A model generated the notes under the pieces. That model was not told the origin of the DNA and did not search any database. It was given only the letters and a program-made list of their open reading frames with translations. From contig NZ_CP132343.1 of the NCBI RefSeq assembly GCF_040529065.1, positions 868,001 through 932,000 on the forward strand: a stretch of DNA of 64,000 nucleotides. Direction: 5' to 3'. This DNA is from Xanthomonas sacchari (GTDB taxonomy: Bacteria > Pseudomonadota > Gammaproteobacteria > Xanthomonadales > Xanthomonadaceae). Position numbers and translations under genes: made by a program. Each line of letters begins with the position of its first letter. The stretch's first letter is position 1. Shown piece after piece: positions 29,731-37,414 of this stretch.

Positions 29731-30468
29731 TCACTCCGGTGGCGCGTAGACATCCACCGACACTTCCAGCACGTCGTGGCGCCAGGATTCGATGTCGAAC
29801 TCCACCGCACGTCCGTCGGGATCGTAGCTGACGCGTTGCAGGCGGAAGCAGGGCGTGCCGGCGGTGGATTGCAGCAGGGCGGCCTGCTCGGCATCGAGCG
29901 TGGCCGGATACATCGACAGCCGGCTGCGCGCCTGGCGCAAGCCCAGGCGCTGGGTCAGCACCGTGCTCAGCGAGCCGGCCAGGTCGTGGTCGAGCAGGCG
30001 TGGTGCCCACGCGGCGAGGATCGCATTGGTCTCCAGCAGCACCGCGCGGCGCCCGATCCAGCGGCGGCGGCGCAGCACGAACACCTCGGTCGTGGGATCG
30101 TCCAATTGCAGGTGCCGGGCGAGCGCCGGGCCGGCCGGCTGGCGCTGCGCGGCGAGCAGTTCGGTGCGCGGGACGCCGCCCTGTGCGGCCACGTACTGCA
30201 TGAAGCCGGCGATGCTGTTGGGATCGTGACGCACCCGCGGCGCGCTGATGAACCAGCCGCGACGGTTCTCGCGGTAGATGTGCCCATCCGATTCCAGTTG
30301 CTGCAGGGCCTCGCGCAAGGTGATGCGGGTGCAACCGAACAACGCGGCCAGTTCGCGCTCCACCGGCAGCCGCTGGTCGGCGCGCCATTCGCCGGCGGTG
30401 ATGCGCGCCAGCAGCGCATCGGCGATGCGTTGAGCGAAGCCGGCGGCGGCGGCAGTGGGGAAGCTCAT
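29731..30468 (-). CDS. GntR-family regulator with UTRA domain
   Basis: HutC-type regulator of 245 residues. A winged helix at about 10-75 (LPVERELAALFGCTRITLREALQQLESDG) is followed by a UTRA ligand-binding domain (about 90-240). It is the last gene of a minus-strand cluster after pnuC. Regulators of this type usually bind palindromes around GTNTANAC. A perfect TGGTCTAGACCA lies upstream of the kinase gene at the other end of the cluster and a CTAGACCA half-site lies in its own promoter region. Control of the cluster is therefore a reasonable inference; the ligand is unknown. Confidence 0.9.
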   Translation of the reverse strand: MSFPTAAAAGFAQRIADALLARITAGEWRADQRLPVERELAALFGCTRITLREALQQLESDGHIYRENRRGWFISAPRVRHDPNSIAGFMQYVAAQGGVPRTELLAAQRQPAGPALARHLQLDDPTTEVFVLRRRRWIGRRAVLLETNAILAAWAPRLLDHDLAGSLSTVLTQRLGLRQARSRLSMYPATLDAEQAALLQSTAGTPCFRLQRVSYDPDGRAVEFDIESWRHDVLEVSVDVYAPPE

Positions 30469-30597
30469 GTGGCGTTCTGGACGTGGTGAAGCGTGGCCTA
30501 CAAGACTACGCTGCCGGCAGGCATACGGACGATGTGGCGTCCGATGTTTGCGCGATTCCCGCGCGCCGGTCGTCTTGCGTTCGCTCGCGCTGTGTCG

Positions 30598-30605
30598 CTA
30601 GACCA
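30598..30605. promoter_or_regulatory. CTAGACCA half-site upstream of gntR-type gene
   Basis: This 8-base half of the TGGTCTAGACCA palindrome found at 35139-35150 lies about 130 bases upstream of the regulator start, in the gap after pnuC. It may be an autoregulatory site. Confidence 0.35.
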
Positions 30606-30624
30606 AGAAAGTCACTGCGCGCAC

Positions 30625-31197
30625 TCAAGTGATGGCACGCGCGCGACGCAGATCCGCCTGCCACAGGCGCAGGCCGTACACCGCCAGCACCACGAATCCT
30701 GCATATAGCGCGGCAGTGGGATACAACCCCTTGTACACGAACACGCCAACGTAGACGCAGTCCAGCACGATCCACAGGCCCCAGTTGGCGATGCGCTTGC
30801 GCGCGGCCCACACGCTGGCGACCACGCTGAAGGCCGACAGCGCCGCATCCAGCCACGGCAGCGCCGCATCGGTGTGCCGGTGCATCCACCAGCCCAGCAG
30901 CGCCGCGCCGGCGGCGCCGGCCAAGACCGAACGCACGCCTTCGGCCCACGGCAGCGGCCCGACCTGGACCTTGCCGTCGTCGCCCAGTCCTTTGCTCCAG
31001 CGCCACCAGCCGTAGCCCTGCAGCATCACGTACAGGCCCTGCAGCAGCATGTCCGAATACAGCTTCCACTGATAGAACAGCCACGCGTAGAGCAGCACCG
31101 CCACCACGTTGACCGGCCAGCACCAGCGCACCCGCCGCGCGGTCAGCCACACACCCAGGACATTGACCAGCACGGCGAGCAGCTCGAGGGGAGACAT
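30625..31197 (-). CDS. pnuC: PnuC-family vitamin/nucleoside transporter
   Basis: Inner-membrane transporter of 190 residues with about seven transmembrane helices and the family hallmark MLQGYGWWRWSKG. PnuC proteins move nicotinamide riboside, and relatives move thiamine or riboflavin. They act by facilitated diffusion and depend on a cytoplasmic kinase to trap the substrate. It lies downstream of a TonB-dependent receptor and an APH-type kinase gene on the same strand, though a 415-base repeat-filled gap separates it from the receptor. Substrate is not settled by sequence. Confidence 0.88.
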   Translation of the reverse strand: MSPLELLAVLVNVLGVWLTARRVRWCWPVNVVAVLLYAWLFYQWKLYSDMLLQGLYVMLQGYGWWRWSKGLGDDGKVQVGPLPWAEGVRSVLAGAAGAALLGWWMHRHTDAALPWLDAALSAFSVVASVWAARKRIANWGLWIVLDCVYVGVFVYKGLYPTAALYAGFVVLAVYGLRLWQADLRRARAIT

Positions 31198-31205
31198 GGT
31201 TGGGA

Positions 31206-31244
31206 GGCCGGGATTGGGGAGTGGGGATTCGGGATTGGGGGTGG
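31206..31244. repeat. Heptamer G-rich arm
   Basis: Units GGGATTGGGGAGTGGGGATT and similar. This is the left partner of the C-rich arms at 31540-31612. Confidence 0.75.
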
Positions 31245-31274
31245 TGCGCGAGCGCAGTGCATTGCGCGCGTGTT

Positions 31275-31340
31275 GTAGGAGCGGCTTCAGCCGCGACAGG
31301 CGTTAACGGGAAAGCCCGTCGCGGCTGAAGCCGCTCCTAC
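31275..31340. repeat. Inverted REP pair (BIME-like) 1
   Basis: Units at 31275-31297 and 31318-31340 are exact reverse complements of 23 bases, separated by 20 bases. Each has an internal GCGGCT/AGCCGC stem. Confidence 0.88.
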
Positions 31341-31441
31341 AAGGGCCCGCAGCGCGGATGGGGTTCGAGAGTGGATGAAATCATTGTGGATCAGGAAATC
31401 TGGATCAGGACGTTCGCAAGCGCATGAGATCGTGGGTATTT

Positions 31442-31503
31442 GCAGGAGCGGCTTCAGCCGCGACCCGTCAGCAATAGCCCGTCGCGCCTGAAGCCGCGCC
31501 TAC
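31442..31503. repeat. Inverted REP pair (BIME-like) 2
   Basis: Units at 31442-31464 and 31481-31503 match pair 1 with a few changes. Confidence 0.82.
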
Positions 31504-31539
31504 ACGGGTGACGCGCCATGTTCCGCTTTTAGCTTTTAC

Positions 31540-31612
31540 CAATCCCAATTCTCGATTCCCCATTCCCAGCTCCTCAACCAATCCCCAATCCCGAATCCCC
31601 AATCCCCGCTCC
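31540..31612. repeat. Heptamer C-rich arms
   Basis: Two consecutive C-rich stretches (CGATTCCCCATTCCC and AATCCCCAATCCCGAATCCC types) end at the receptor stop codon. Confidence 0.75.
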
Positions 31613-33793
31613 TCAAAACTCGAACTGCACCGCCAGCCGCGCCGTCCGCGGCGCACCCAGGAACAGATAATCGTCGCCTTCGTAGGCGCCGACGTCGCGC
31701 CAGTAGCGCTTGTCGGTGAGGTTGTCCACGCTCAGTCGCAGCGTGGTCGGCACCGCGCCCAGGCGCGTGGTGTAGCGGGCGCCGAGGTTATAGACGCTGT
31801 AGCCGCCGACGGCGACCTGGCCGCTGCGGTCGGCGTACTTGGCGCCGCTGTACTGCGCGCCGCCCAGCAGCGCCAGGCCGCTGACGCCGGGCACGTCCCA
31901 GCTGGCCTGGGCGCTGGCGCGCAAGCGCGGCACGTTCAGCGCCTGATGGCCTTCGTCGCTCGGCGTGCCGATGTCCTCGGCGCGCGCGCGGATGCCGGCG
32001 ACGCTGGCCTGCAGGTGCAGGCCGGCGCCGAGCGTGCCGGCGGCAGACAGTTCGATGCCGCGGTTGTGCAGGCGGCCCTGCTGCACGAACAGGAAGCTGC
32101 CGTCGGCCTGCGGCTGCGCGTACTGGTCCGCCTGGCGCATGTCGAACAGCGCCGCGCCCAGGGTCACGCCGTCGCGCTCGTACTTCAGGCCGGCCTCGCG
32201 CTGGTAGGCGCTGGTCGGCGCGAGGATGCTGTCGGCGTTGCTGGCGAACCACGGCGCGGTGCCGCCCGGCGCTAGGCTCTTGGCGAAGCTGGCGTACAGC
32301 GACAGCGACGGCTGCAGCTTGAACAGCAGCGCTGCCTGCGGCAGCAGCACCGAGCGGCGCGTGCGCCGGGTCAGCATGCCATCACGGTCCCAGGCGCGTT
32401 CGTCGTAGCGCACCTGGCGCGCGCTCAGCAGCAGTTGCCAGGCATCGCCGATGCCGATGCGGTCGCTGGCCAGCAGCGCGGTCTGTTCGCTGTCCAGGCG
32501 CCGGCGCTTGGGGCCGAGCGTGGCATCGGCCGGCGCCAGCAGCGGCGGGTCGGCGTCGATGTTGCCGCTGCCGATCATCTCGTTGATCGAGCCGTGGCGG
32601 TCGATGGTGCGATGCAGATAGTCGACGCCGACCTGCACCTGGTGCTGCAGCACGCCGGTGCTGGCGCTGCCGCTGGCGATCGCCTGCAGTTCGTCGTTGC
32701 GGCGGCTGTCGGCGGGGCTGCGGTAGTCGTAGATGTCGTAGTCGCCTTCGCGGCTGAAATGGTTGGGTACCGCGTCGCCGGCGCAACTGGCCGCGCCGTA
32801 GCAGCCCCAGGCGAAGCTGGAGTAATCGTCGATCAGCGCGCGGCTGTGCGATGCGGCGACTTGCAGATTCCAGGCGTCGCTGAAGCGGTACGTGTAGCGC
32901 GCCTGCGCGTTCAGCGCCTCGATGCCCACCGGCCTGGACCACGGCTGGTAGGCGAGCAGGCGATGCACCGACACCCCGCTCGGCAACTGCGTGCCGCCGA
33001 GCAACTGATAGCCCGGCACCGAGCGCTGCTGGCGGTCCTGGTATTCCACGTCCAGTTGCAGGGTCGATTGCGGATCGATGTTCCAGTCCGCGGCCAGCGA
33101 CAGGAAGTTGCGGTGACCATCGGCGTGATCGACATAGCTGCGCAGGGTCTCGTGCGCGGCGTTGACGCGCAGGCCGAACTGGCGCTCGCTGCCGAACCAG
33201 TCGCCCAGGTCCACCGCCGCACCGCGGCTGCCGTCGTCGTCGCCGCTCAGCACCAGGCTGCGCACGTGCTGCGGGCGCTTGGTCTGGTAGTCGATCACCC
33301 CGGCCGGGGTGGTGATGCCCGACAGCACCCCGGACAGGCCCTTGAGCACCTGCACCTGCTCCTTGTTCTCCAGCGCCACGTTCTGCTCGCCGGCGATGGT
33401 CAGGCCGTTGATGCGGTAGCTGTTGGCCGCATCCAGCGAATAGCCACGGACCAGGAAATTCTCGTAGTAGCCGATCGGCGCATAGCTATCGCCGACTGCG
33501 GCGTCGGCGCGCAGCACCTCGCTGAGCACGCGGACCTGGCGGTCGGACAACTGGCTGCGGTCGATGGTGGCGATCGCCATCGGCGTGTCCAGCAGCGGCG
33601 CATCGCCATAGCCGCTCAGGCTGCTGCGGTTGTGCTGCTGGCGGCCCTGCACGTTGACCGCGTCCAGTTCGACCGGGGTCTGCGTGCTGGCGGACGGCGC
33701 CGCATCGTCGGCGGCCAGGGCCGGCAACGGCAGGGCGGTGGCCAGTGCCAGCGCGAGGGCGTGCGGAGCGGGGAAACGGCGGGTTGGAAGCAT
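31613..33793 (-). CDS. TonB-dependent siderophore-type receptor
   Basis: Outer-membrane receptor of 726 residues. The signal peptide is cut near ALA (about 28). A plug domain (TPMAIATIDRSQLSDRQ, LVRGYSLDAANSYRINGL, VQVLKGLSGVLSG) is followed by a 22-strand barrel ending in AVQFEF with terminal Phe. A start at the ATG complement of 33791-33793 is chosen because it gives a standard leader and follows GAGG; longer in-frame starts exist. Plug similarity is to siderophore receptors, but the neighbours (kinase, PnuC) suggest a vitamin-like substrate. It is 104 bases downstream of the kinase gene. Confidence 0.92.
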   Translation of the reverse strand: MLPTRRFPAPHALALALATALPLPALAADDAAPSASTQTPVELDAVNVQGRQQHNRSSLSGYGDAPLLDTPMAIATIDRSQLSDRQVRVLSEVLRADAAVGDSYAPIGYYENFLVRGYSLDAANSYRINGLTIAGEQNVALENKEQVQVLKGLSGVLSGITTPAGVIDYQTKRPQHVRSLVLSGDDDGSRGAAVDLGDWFGSERQFGLRVNAAHETLRSYVDHADGHRNFLSLAADWNIDPQSTLQLDVEYQDRQQRSVPGYQLLGGTQLPSGVSVHRLLAYQPWSRPVGIEALNAQARYTYRFSDAWNLQVAASHSRALIDDYSSFAWGCYGAASCAGDAVPNHFSREGDYDIYDYRSPADSRRNDELQAIASGSASTGVLQHQVQVGVDYLHRTIDRHGSINEMIGSGNIDADPPLLAPADATLGPKRRRLDSEQTALLASDRIGIGDAWQLLLSARQVRYDERAWDRDGMLTRRTRRSVLLPQAALLFKLQPSLSLYASFAKSLAPGGTAPWFASNADSILAPTSAYQREAGLKYERDGVTLGAALFDMRQADQYAQPQADGSFLFVQQGRLHNRGIELSAAGTLGAGLHLQASVAGIRARAEDIGTPSDEGHQALNVPRLRASAQASWDVPGVSGLALLGGAQYSGAKYADRSGQVAVGGYSVYNLGARYTTRLGAVPTTLRLSVDNLTDKRYWRDVGAYEGDDYLFLGAPRTARLAVQFEF

Positions 33794-33897
33794 GCGGAAC
33801 GACCTCGGGCAAACGAAACGAAAGTGGGAAGCGGCAGCGTCGCGCGGTGCGTGCGCGGCAGGCGTGACGGCGGATGTGTCGGGGTGGATGCGACGGT

Positions 33898-35055
33898 TCA
33901 TGGCGCGGCCGCGGCACGCCGCTGTAGATGTCGCAACAGCCGCTGGCCTTCGCCCTCGCCGAACCAGGCGGCGTGGCCGAGCAGGTAGCGGCGGTAGGCG
34001 ATGTCGGCGTGCGCCTCCGAGCCGGTGATGCCGGCGAAGTACTCGATCTCGCTGAGCGCGAAATCGGCATGCACCAGTGGCAGCAGCGCGGCCAGCAGGC
34101 GCAGGTGCGCCGCGTCCAGCGGCAGCAGCGTGGCGTAGCCGTGCAGCAGCGCATCGAGCTGGTCGAGGTCGGCGACGGCGGTGTCGCCGTCGTCCAGTTG
34201 CAGCCACGGGATCAGGTTGCGCTCGATCGCGGTGGCCAGGTCGAACAGGGCGAAGGTGCGGTCGGACAGGCCGAAATCGAACACCGCGCTGACCGTGCTG
34301 GCGGCGCCGTGGCCGCGCCACAGCAGGTTGGATGCGTGCCAGTCGCCATGGGTCCACAGCGCCGGCGGCGGCGTCTGCAGCAGCGGCCAGGCCTGTGCGT
34401 GCCAGGGCAGCAGGTGCGCGCGCAGGTCGCCCTGCCAGTCGCGCTGCTGCAGCCATGCGGCCAGCGCCGGGCGCCGTACCATGTCCTGTTGCAGCGCCTG
34501 CAGCGGCTGCGGCTGGGCGAACAGGCGCAGGTTGGCGACCAGCACGGTGCTGCTGCGCGGCGGCGCGGCGTAGCCGGCGGCGGCGCGGTGCAGCGCGGCC
34601 AGCGCGTGGCCGGCGGCGGCGGCATGGGCGGTGTCGGCGAAGGGCGTCCACGACATCGCCTCGCGATAGCGGTCTTCGCCCGCGCCAGCGCGCATCACCT
34701 CGTAGGTCCAGTGGCCGCGCCGCACGGCGCTGGCGCCGTCGCGATCGCGCAGCACCTCCGGCACCGGCACGCCCTGCGCGCGCAGATGGGCGATGAAGGC
34801 GTGCTCCTCGCCCAAGGCATGCAGATCGCGCACGCGGCGGTGGTGGCGCTTGACGAACAGCGTGCCGACGCCGGTCTCGACCTCGGCCGCCGCCGAGAAC
34901 GGGCGCGGACTATGCCAGCGCAGTCCGCGCAGGTGACCGCGCAGGGCGTACTGCTGCAGCAGCGCCTCCACCTCGCCGTCGGACAGCGGCGGCCAGTCGG
35001 CGACCACGGTCTGCGTGCCCATGCCGTGCATCTGGTGGCGGGCGCTCATGCGCAT
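33898..35055 (-). CDS. APH-family phosphotransferase (small-molecule kinase)
   Basis: Kinase of 385 residues in the aminoglycoside/choline/thiamine kinase fold. An N-lobe with TLFVKRHHRR is followed by the catalytic loop HGDWHASN (His236, Asp238, Asn243) and a metal site FDFGLSD. There is no signal peptide, so it is cytoplasmic. It heads a minus-strand cluster with a TonB receptor, PnuC and a GntR regulator. The placement fits phosphorylation-trapping of an imported molecule (inference). An alternative start two codons later is possible. Substrate could be thiamine, a nucleoside, a sugar or an amino alcohol. Confidence 0.85.
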   Translation of the reverse strand: MRMSARHQMHGMGTQTVVADWPPLSDGEVEALLQQYALRGHLRGLRWHSPRPFSAAAEVETGVGTLFVKRHHRRVRDLHALGEEHAFIAHLRAQGVPVPEVLRDRDGASAVRRGHWTYEVMRAGAGEDRYREAMSWTPFADTAHAAAAGHALAALHRAAAGYAAPPRSSTVLVANLRLFAQPQPLQALQQDMVRRPALAAWLQQRDWQGDLRAHLLPWHAQAWPLLQTPPPALWTHGDWHASNLLWRGHGAASTVSAVFDFGLSDRTFALFDLATAIERNLIPWLQLDDGDTAVADLDQLDALLHGYATLLPLDAAHLRLLAALLPLVHADFALSEIEYFAGITGSEAHADIAYRRYLLGHAAWFGEGEGQRLLRHLQRRAAAAP

Positions 35056-35138
35056 GCCTCGCAGCGCGACCCGGCGCGCCGGACCCGCCGCCGCATGTCA
35101 GCCCCGGCATGCGCGACGGCACCGCCATTGCGAGTGGT

Positions 35139-35150
35139 TGGTCTAGACCA
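35139..35150. promoter_or_regulatory. Candidate GntR/HutC operator TGGTCTAGACCA
   Basis: A perfect 12-bp palindrome 84 bases upstream of the kinase start. It agrees with the GTNTANAC-type core bound by HutC-subfamily GntR regulators, and such a regulator is encoded at the far end of the cluster. Confidence 0.65.
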
Positions 35151-35174
35151 GGGGCGGGGAGGCCTGGGGCAGTG

Positions 35175-35192
35175 CCCGATCGCGCGATCGGG
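35175..35192. promoter_or_regulatory. Perfect 18-bp palindrome upstream of kinase gene
   Basis: CCCGATCGCGCGATCGGG lies 24 bases upstream (kinase sense) of the GntR-type palindrome. It may be a second operator or a hairpin in a leader. Function unknown. Confidence 0.35.
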
Positions 35193-35452
35193 AGCGGAGA
35201 AGCGGGCGCCGCCGGCATCTCGGCATGCGCGCGGGCTCAGGCGGCGCGCGCGGTGTGCGGGGTGGGGCGGGAGCCTGGGACAGGAAACAACGCTGACCGG
35301 CATCTGCACTGGGCGAAAGGAAGGACACGGATCGCTCCGTCTCCCATGCGCGCAGGGCCGCAAACGGCCGCGCAGCGCACGGGGCGCAGAGTATGCGCGG
35401 CAATCGCCGCCGCCGCCATGCCTGCTGCGCGCGTGGCGGGCGGCGCATGCGG

Positions 35453-35458
35453 GATAAT
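35453..35458 (+). promoter_or_regulatory. -10 box of a probably leaderless glycosyltransferase gene
   Basis: GATAAT ends only 6 bases before the ATG at 35465, so transcription would begin at or next to the start codon. No Shine-Dalgarno fits in between. Confidence 0.5.
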
Positions 35459-35464
35459 CGGCCG

Positions 35465-36310
35465 ATGAGCGAACAGCAGATAGCCGTGGTGGTGGTGACC
35501 TACGAGAGCGGCAGCACCATCGACGCCTGTCTGCACCGCCTGCGCGCGGCGGCCGAGGTGGCGCAGATCCGGGTGGTCGACAACGCCTCGCGCGACGACA
35601 CCCTGGCGCTGGTGCAGCGGCATGCGCTGGACGATGCGCGGGTGCGCTTCATCGCCAATCCCGACAATCCCGGCTTCGCCACCGCCTGCAACCAGGGCGC
35701 CGCGGCCAGCGACGCGCCGTGGCTGGCCTTCGTCAATCCCGACCTGATGGTCGAACCCGACACCCTGGCGCAGTTGCGCGCGCAGGCCGCCGCGCTCGGC
35801 GAGGCGCTACTGGGCGTGGAGCAGGTCGACGAACACGGCCGAGCCGACGCCGCGGTGCGCCGCCGCGACCCGGACTTCGCGGCGATGCTGCGGCATCCGC
35901 TGGCCGGCTCGCGGCTGGCGCTGGCGGCCGACCCGGCGCAACCGCTGCAGCCGGTGCCGGCGCTGTCCGGCGCACTGATGCTGCTGCCGCGCGCGCTGTT
36001 CGTGCGCATCGGCGGCTGGGACGCCGGCTACCGGCTGCATGCCGAGGATCTGGACCTGTGCCGCCGGGTGCGCCAGGCCGGGGCCACGGTGGCGGTACTG
36101 AACCGCCTGCGCGTGCTGCACGTGCGCGGCGTGTCCAGCCGCAAGCGGCCGTGGTTCGTCGAGTGGCACAAGCACCGCGGGCTGTGGCGCTACTTCCGCA
36201 AGTTCGAGGCGCCCAGCCGGGCGTGGCCGGTGCGGGCGGCGGTCTGGGCGGTGATCTGGCTGCACGCCTGGGTCACCTTCGCCCGGCTGTGCTGGCGCCG
36301 CCCAGGCTGA
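35465..36310 (+). CDS. Family 2 glycosyltransferase (rhamnosyltransferase-like)
   Basis: GT-A glycosyltransferase of 281 residues. It has VVVVTYESGSTIDACL, VVDNASRDDTL, NPGFATACNQG, the donor-site FVNPDLMVEPD and GGWDAGYRLHAEDLDLCRRVRQAG, all typical of family 2 enzymes related to rhamnosyltransferases. A C-terminal hydrophobic stretch (AVWAVIWLHAWVTF) may anchor it to the membrane. The ATG at 35465 is preceded directly by a -10 box. It lies upstream of the xag-like locus but with its own promoter. Acceptor is unknown. Confidence 0.88.
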   Translation: MSEQQIAVVVVTYESGSTIDACLHRLRAAAEVAQIRVVDNASRDDTLALVQRHALDDARVRFIANPDNPGFATACNQGAAASDAPWLAFVNPDLMVEPDTLAQLRAQAAALGEALLGVEQVDEHGRADAAVRRRDPDFAAMLRHPLAGSRLALAADPAQPLQPVPALSGALMLLPRALFVRIGGWDAGYRLHAEDLDLCRRVRQAGATVAVLNRLRVLHVRGVSSRKRPWFVEWHKHRGLWRYFRKFEAPSRAWPVRAAVWAVIWLHAWVTFARLCWRRPG

Positions 36311-36375
36311 ACGAAATCGGCGCGCGCCGCGCGCGCGTGCGGCATGGCAGCATAAATTCGCTATATTGGGAAGTG

Positions 36376-36394
36376 CGTCACTTAACAAATGACG
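36376..36394. promoter_or_regulatory. Inverted repeat upstream of xag-like locus
   Basis: CGTCACTT and AAATGACG face each other across 3 bases (7 of 8 positions match) about 70 bases before the outer-membrane gene. An AT-rich TATATT box lies at 36362-36367. It may be an operator; the regulator is not identified. Confidence 0.35.
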
Positions 36395-36463
36395 TGTTCC
36401 GCCGATTTCCTCCTGGACCGCGCCTGCTTTCCGGTTCGGGGGACCCCCACCAGGAACTCAACC

Positions 36464-37414
36464 ATGCATGATTTCGACGGCGTGCGTCCGCGCACCCACG
36501 CGCGTGCCTGCGCGTCTGCTGTGCCCCTGCCCGGTGCCCGCCGCGTCACGCCTGCGCGCCGCGCGCGGCTGACGCTGGCGCTGCTCGCCCTGGCGGCTGG
36601 CCCCTGCTGGGCCAGCGCCTGGGTCGACGAGGCCGGCCACGGGCTGGTGATCCTCAAGGCCAGCCACACCGATGGCGGCGCGGTGTTCAACAGCCACGGC
36701 CAGTCCGGCAACTTCCCCGATGCCGGGCGCAGCCGCCAGGACCAGCTCAATCTCTACGGCGAATACGGGCTGAGCGCGGACCTGACCCTGGTCGGCAACT
36801 TCTATTTCAGCAAGGTCGGCTACCGCAACGACAGCGGCTACGGCGACCGCCACAGCAGCGGCTGGTCCGATCAGGAAATCGGCCTGCGCTACCGGCTCGA
36901 CCCGGACGGCCGCGATGGCCCCTGGCAGGGCGCGCTGCAGGTGCTGGCGCTGGTGCCCGCGTATGCGCGCCAGCGCGATGGCGAGCGGCCGGCACTGGGC
37001 CAGGGCGACTACGGCGCCGAGCTGCGCTACAGCGTGGGCCGCGGCTATCGCCTGGGCGAGCACGACGGCTATGTCGACCTGGGCACGGCGGTGCGGCTGC
37101 GCGGCGGCGACGCCTCCGACGAGGCGCGGCTGGACGTGTCCAGCGGCGTGGCGCTGGCGCCGCGCTGGATGCTGATCGGCGAGTTCAACGTGATCCAGAG
37201 CCTGGGCAACGGCAAGGGGCCGAACCGGATCTACGCGCCCGGCGACAACACGCCGATCCGCGGCAACAACTTCGATTTCAGCAAGCTGCAGGCCTCGGTG
37301 CTGTACACGCTGCCCGGCGGCACGCAGTTGCAGCTCGGCTACCAGCAGCCGGTAGCCGGGCGCAACACCGGCGGCGCGGGCGGTCCGTTCGTGGCCGCCT
37401 GGTGGCGGTTCTAG
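36464..37414 (+). CDS. Outer-membrane beta-barrel protein of xag-like cluster
   Basis: Predicted outer-membrane protein of 316 residues. The signal sequence (ALLALAAGPCWASA) follows an unusually long Arg-rich n-region, so translation could begin downstream; two ATGs lie close together at 36464 and 36468 in different frames. Alternating strands (LNLYGEYGLSADLTLVGNFYF) run to a terminal Phe (AAWWRF), as in BAM substrates. The position before the synthase gene matches XagA of the xagABC exopolysaccharide locus, where it may export or modify polymer. It ends inside or just before the synthase start. Confidence 0.78.
   Translation: MHDFDGVRPRTHARACASAVPLPGARRVTPARRARLTLALLALAAGPCWASAWVDEAGHGLVILKASHTDGGAVFNSHGQSGNFPDAGRSRQDQLNLYGEYGLSADLTLVGNFYFSKVGYRNDSGYGDRHSSGWSDQEIGLRYRLDPDGRDGPWQGALQVLALVPAYARQRDGERPALGQGDYGAELRYSVGRGYRLGEHDGYVDLGTAVRLRGGDASDEARLDVSSGVALAPRWMLIGEFNVIQSLGNGKGPNRIYAPGDNTPIRGNNFDFSKLQASVLYTLPGGTQLQLGYQQPVAGRNTGGAGGPFVAAWWRF

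Larger units (their letters stand above)
31198..31612. other. Repeat-filled gap between receptor and pnuC genes
   Basis: These 415 bases hold no gene. They contain heptamer arms at both edges and two inverted pairs of REP units in the middle, so nearly all of the gap is repeat DNA. Confidence 0.8.
35056..35464. other. Divergent intergenic region with two palindromes
   Basis: There is no gene in these 409 bases. The region lies between the minus-strand kinase gene and the plus-strand glycosyltransferase gene. It holds the TGGTCTAGACCA palindrome, a second perfect 18-bp palindrome (35175-35192) and a -10-like box at its right end. I looked for a TPP riboswitch on the kinase side and did not find its conserved core. 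Confidence 0.65.

Noticed and set aside
31613-34651. Extending the TonB receptor to the full open frame upstream of 33793
   Set aside because: The extra N-terminal part overlaps the kinase gene in another frame and is Arg/Ala-rich. A standard signal peptide begins at 33793.
35056-35400. TPP or cobalamin riboswitch ahead of the kinase/receptor/pnuC cluster
   Set aside because: I searched the kinase-sense strand for the CTGAGA/ACCTGAT...GCCAGCG and GCCACTG cores and did not find them. A covariance-model search would be decisive.
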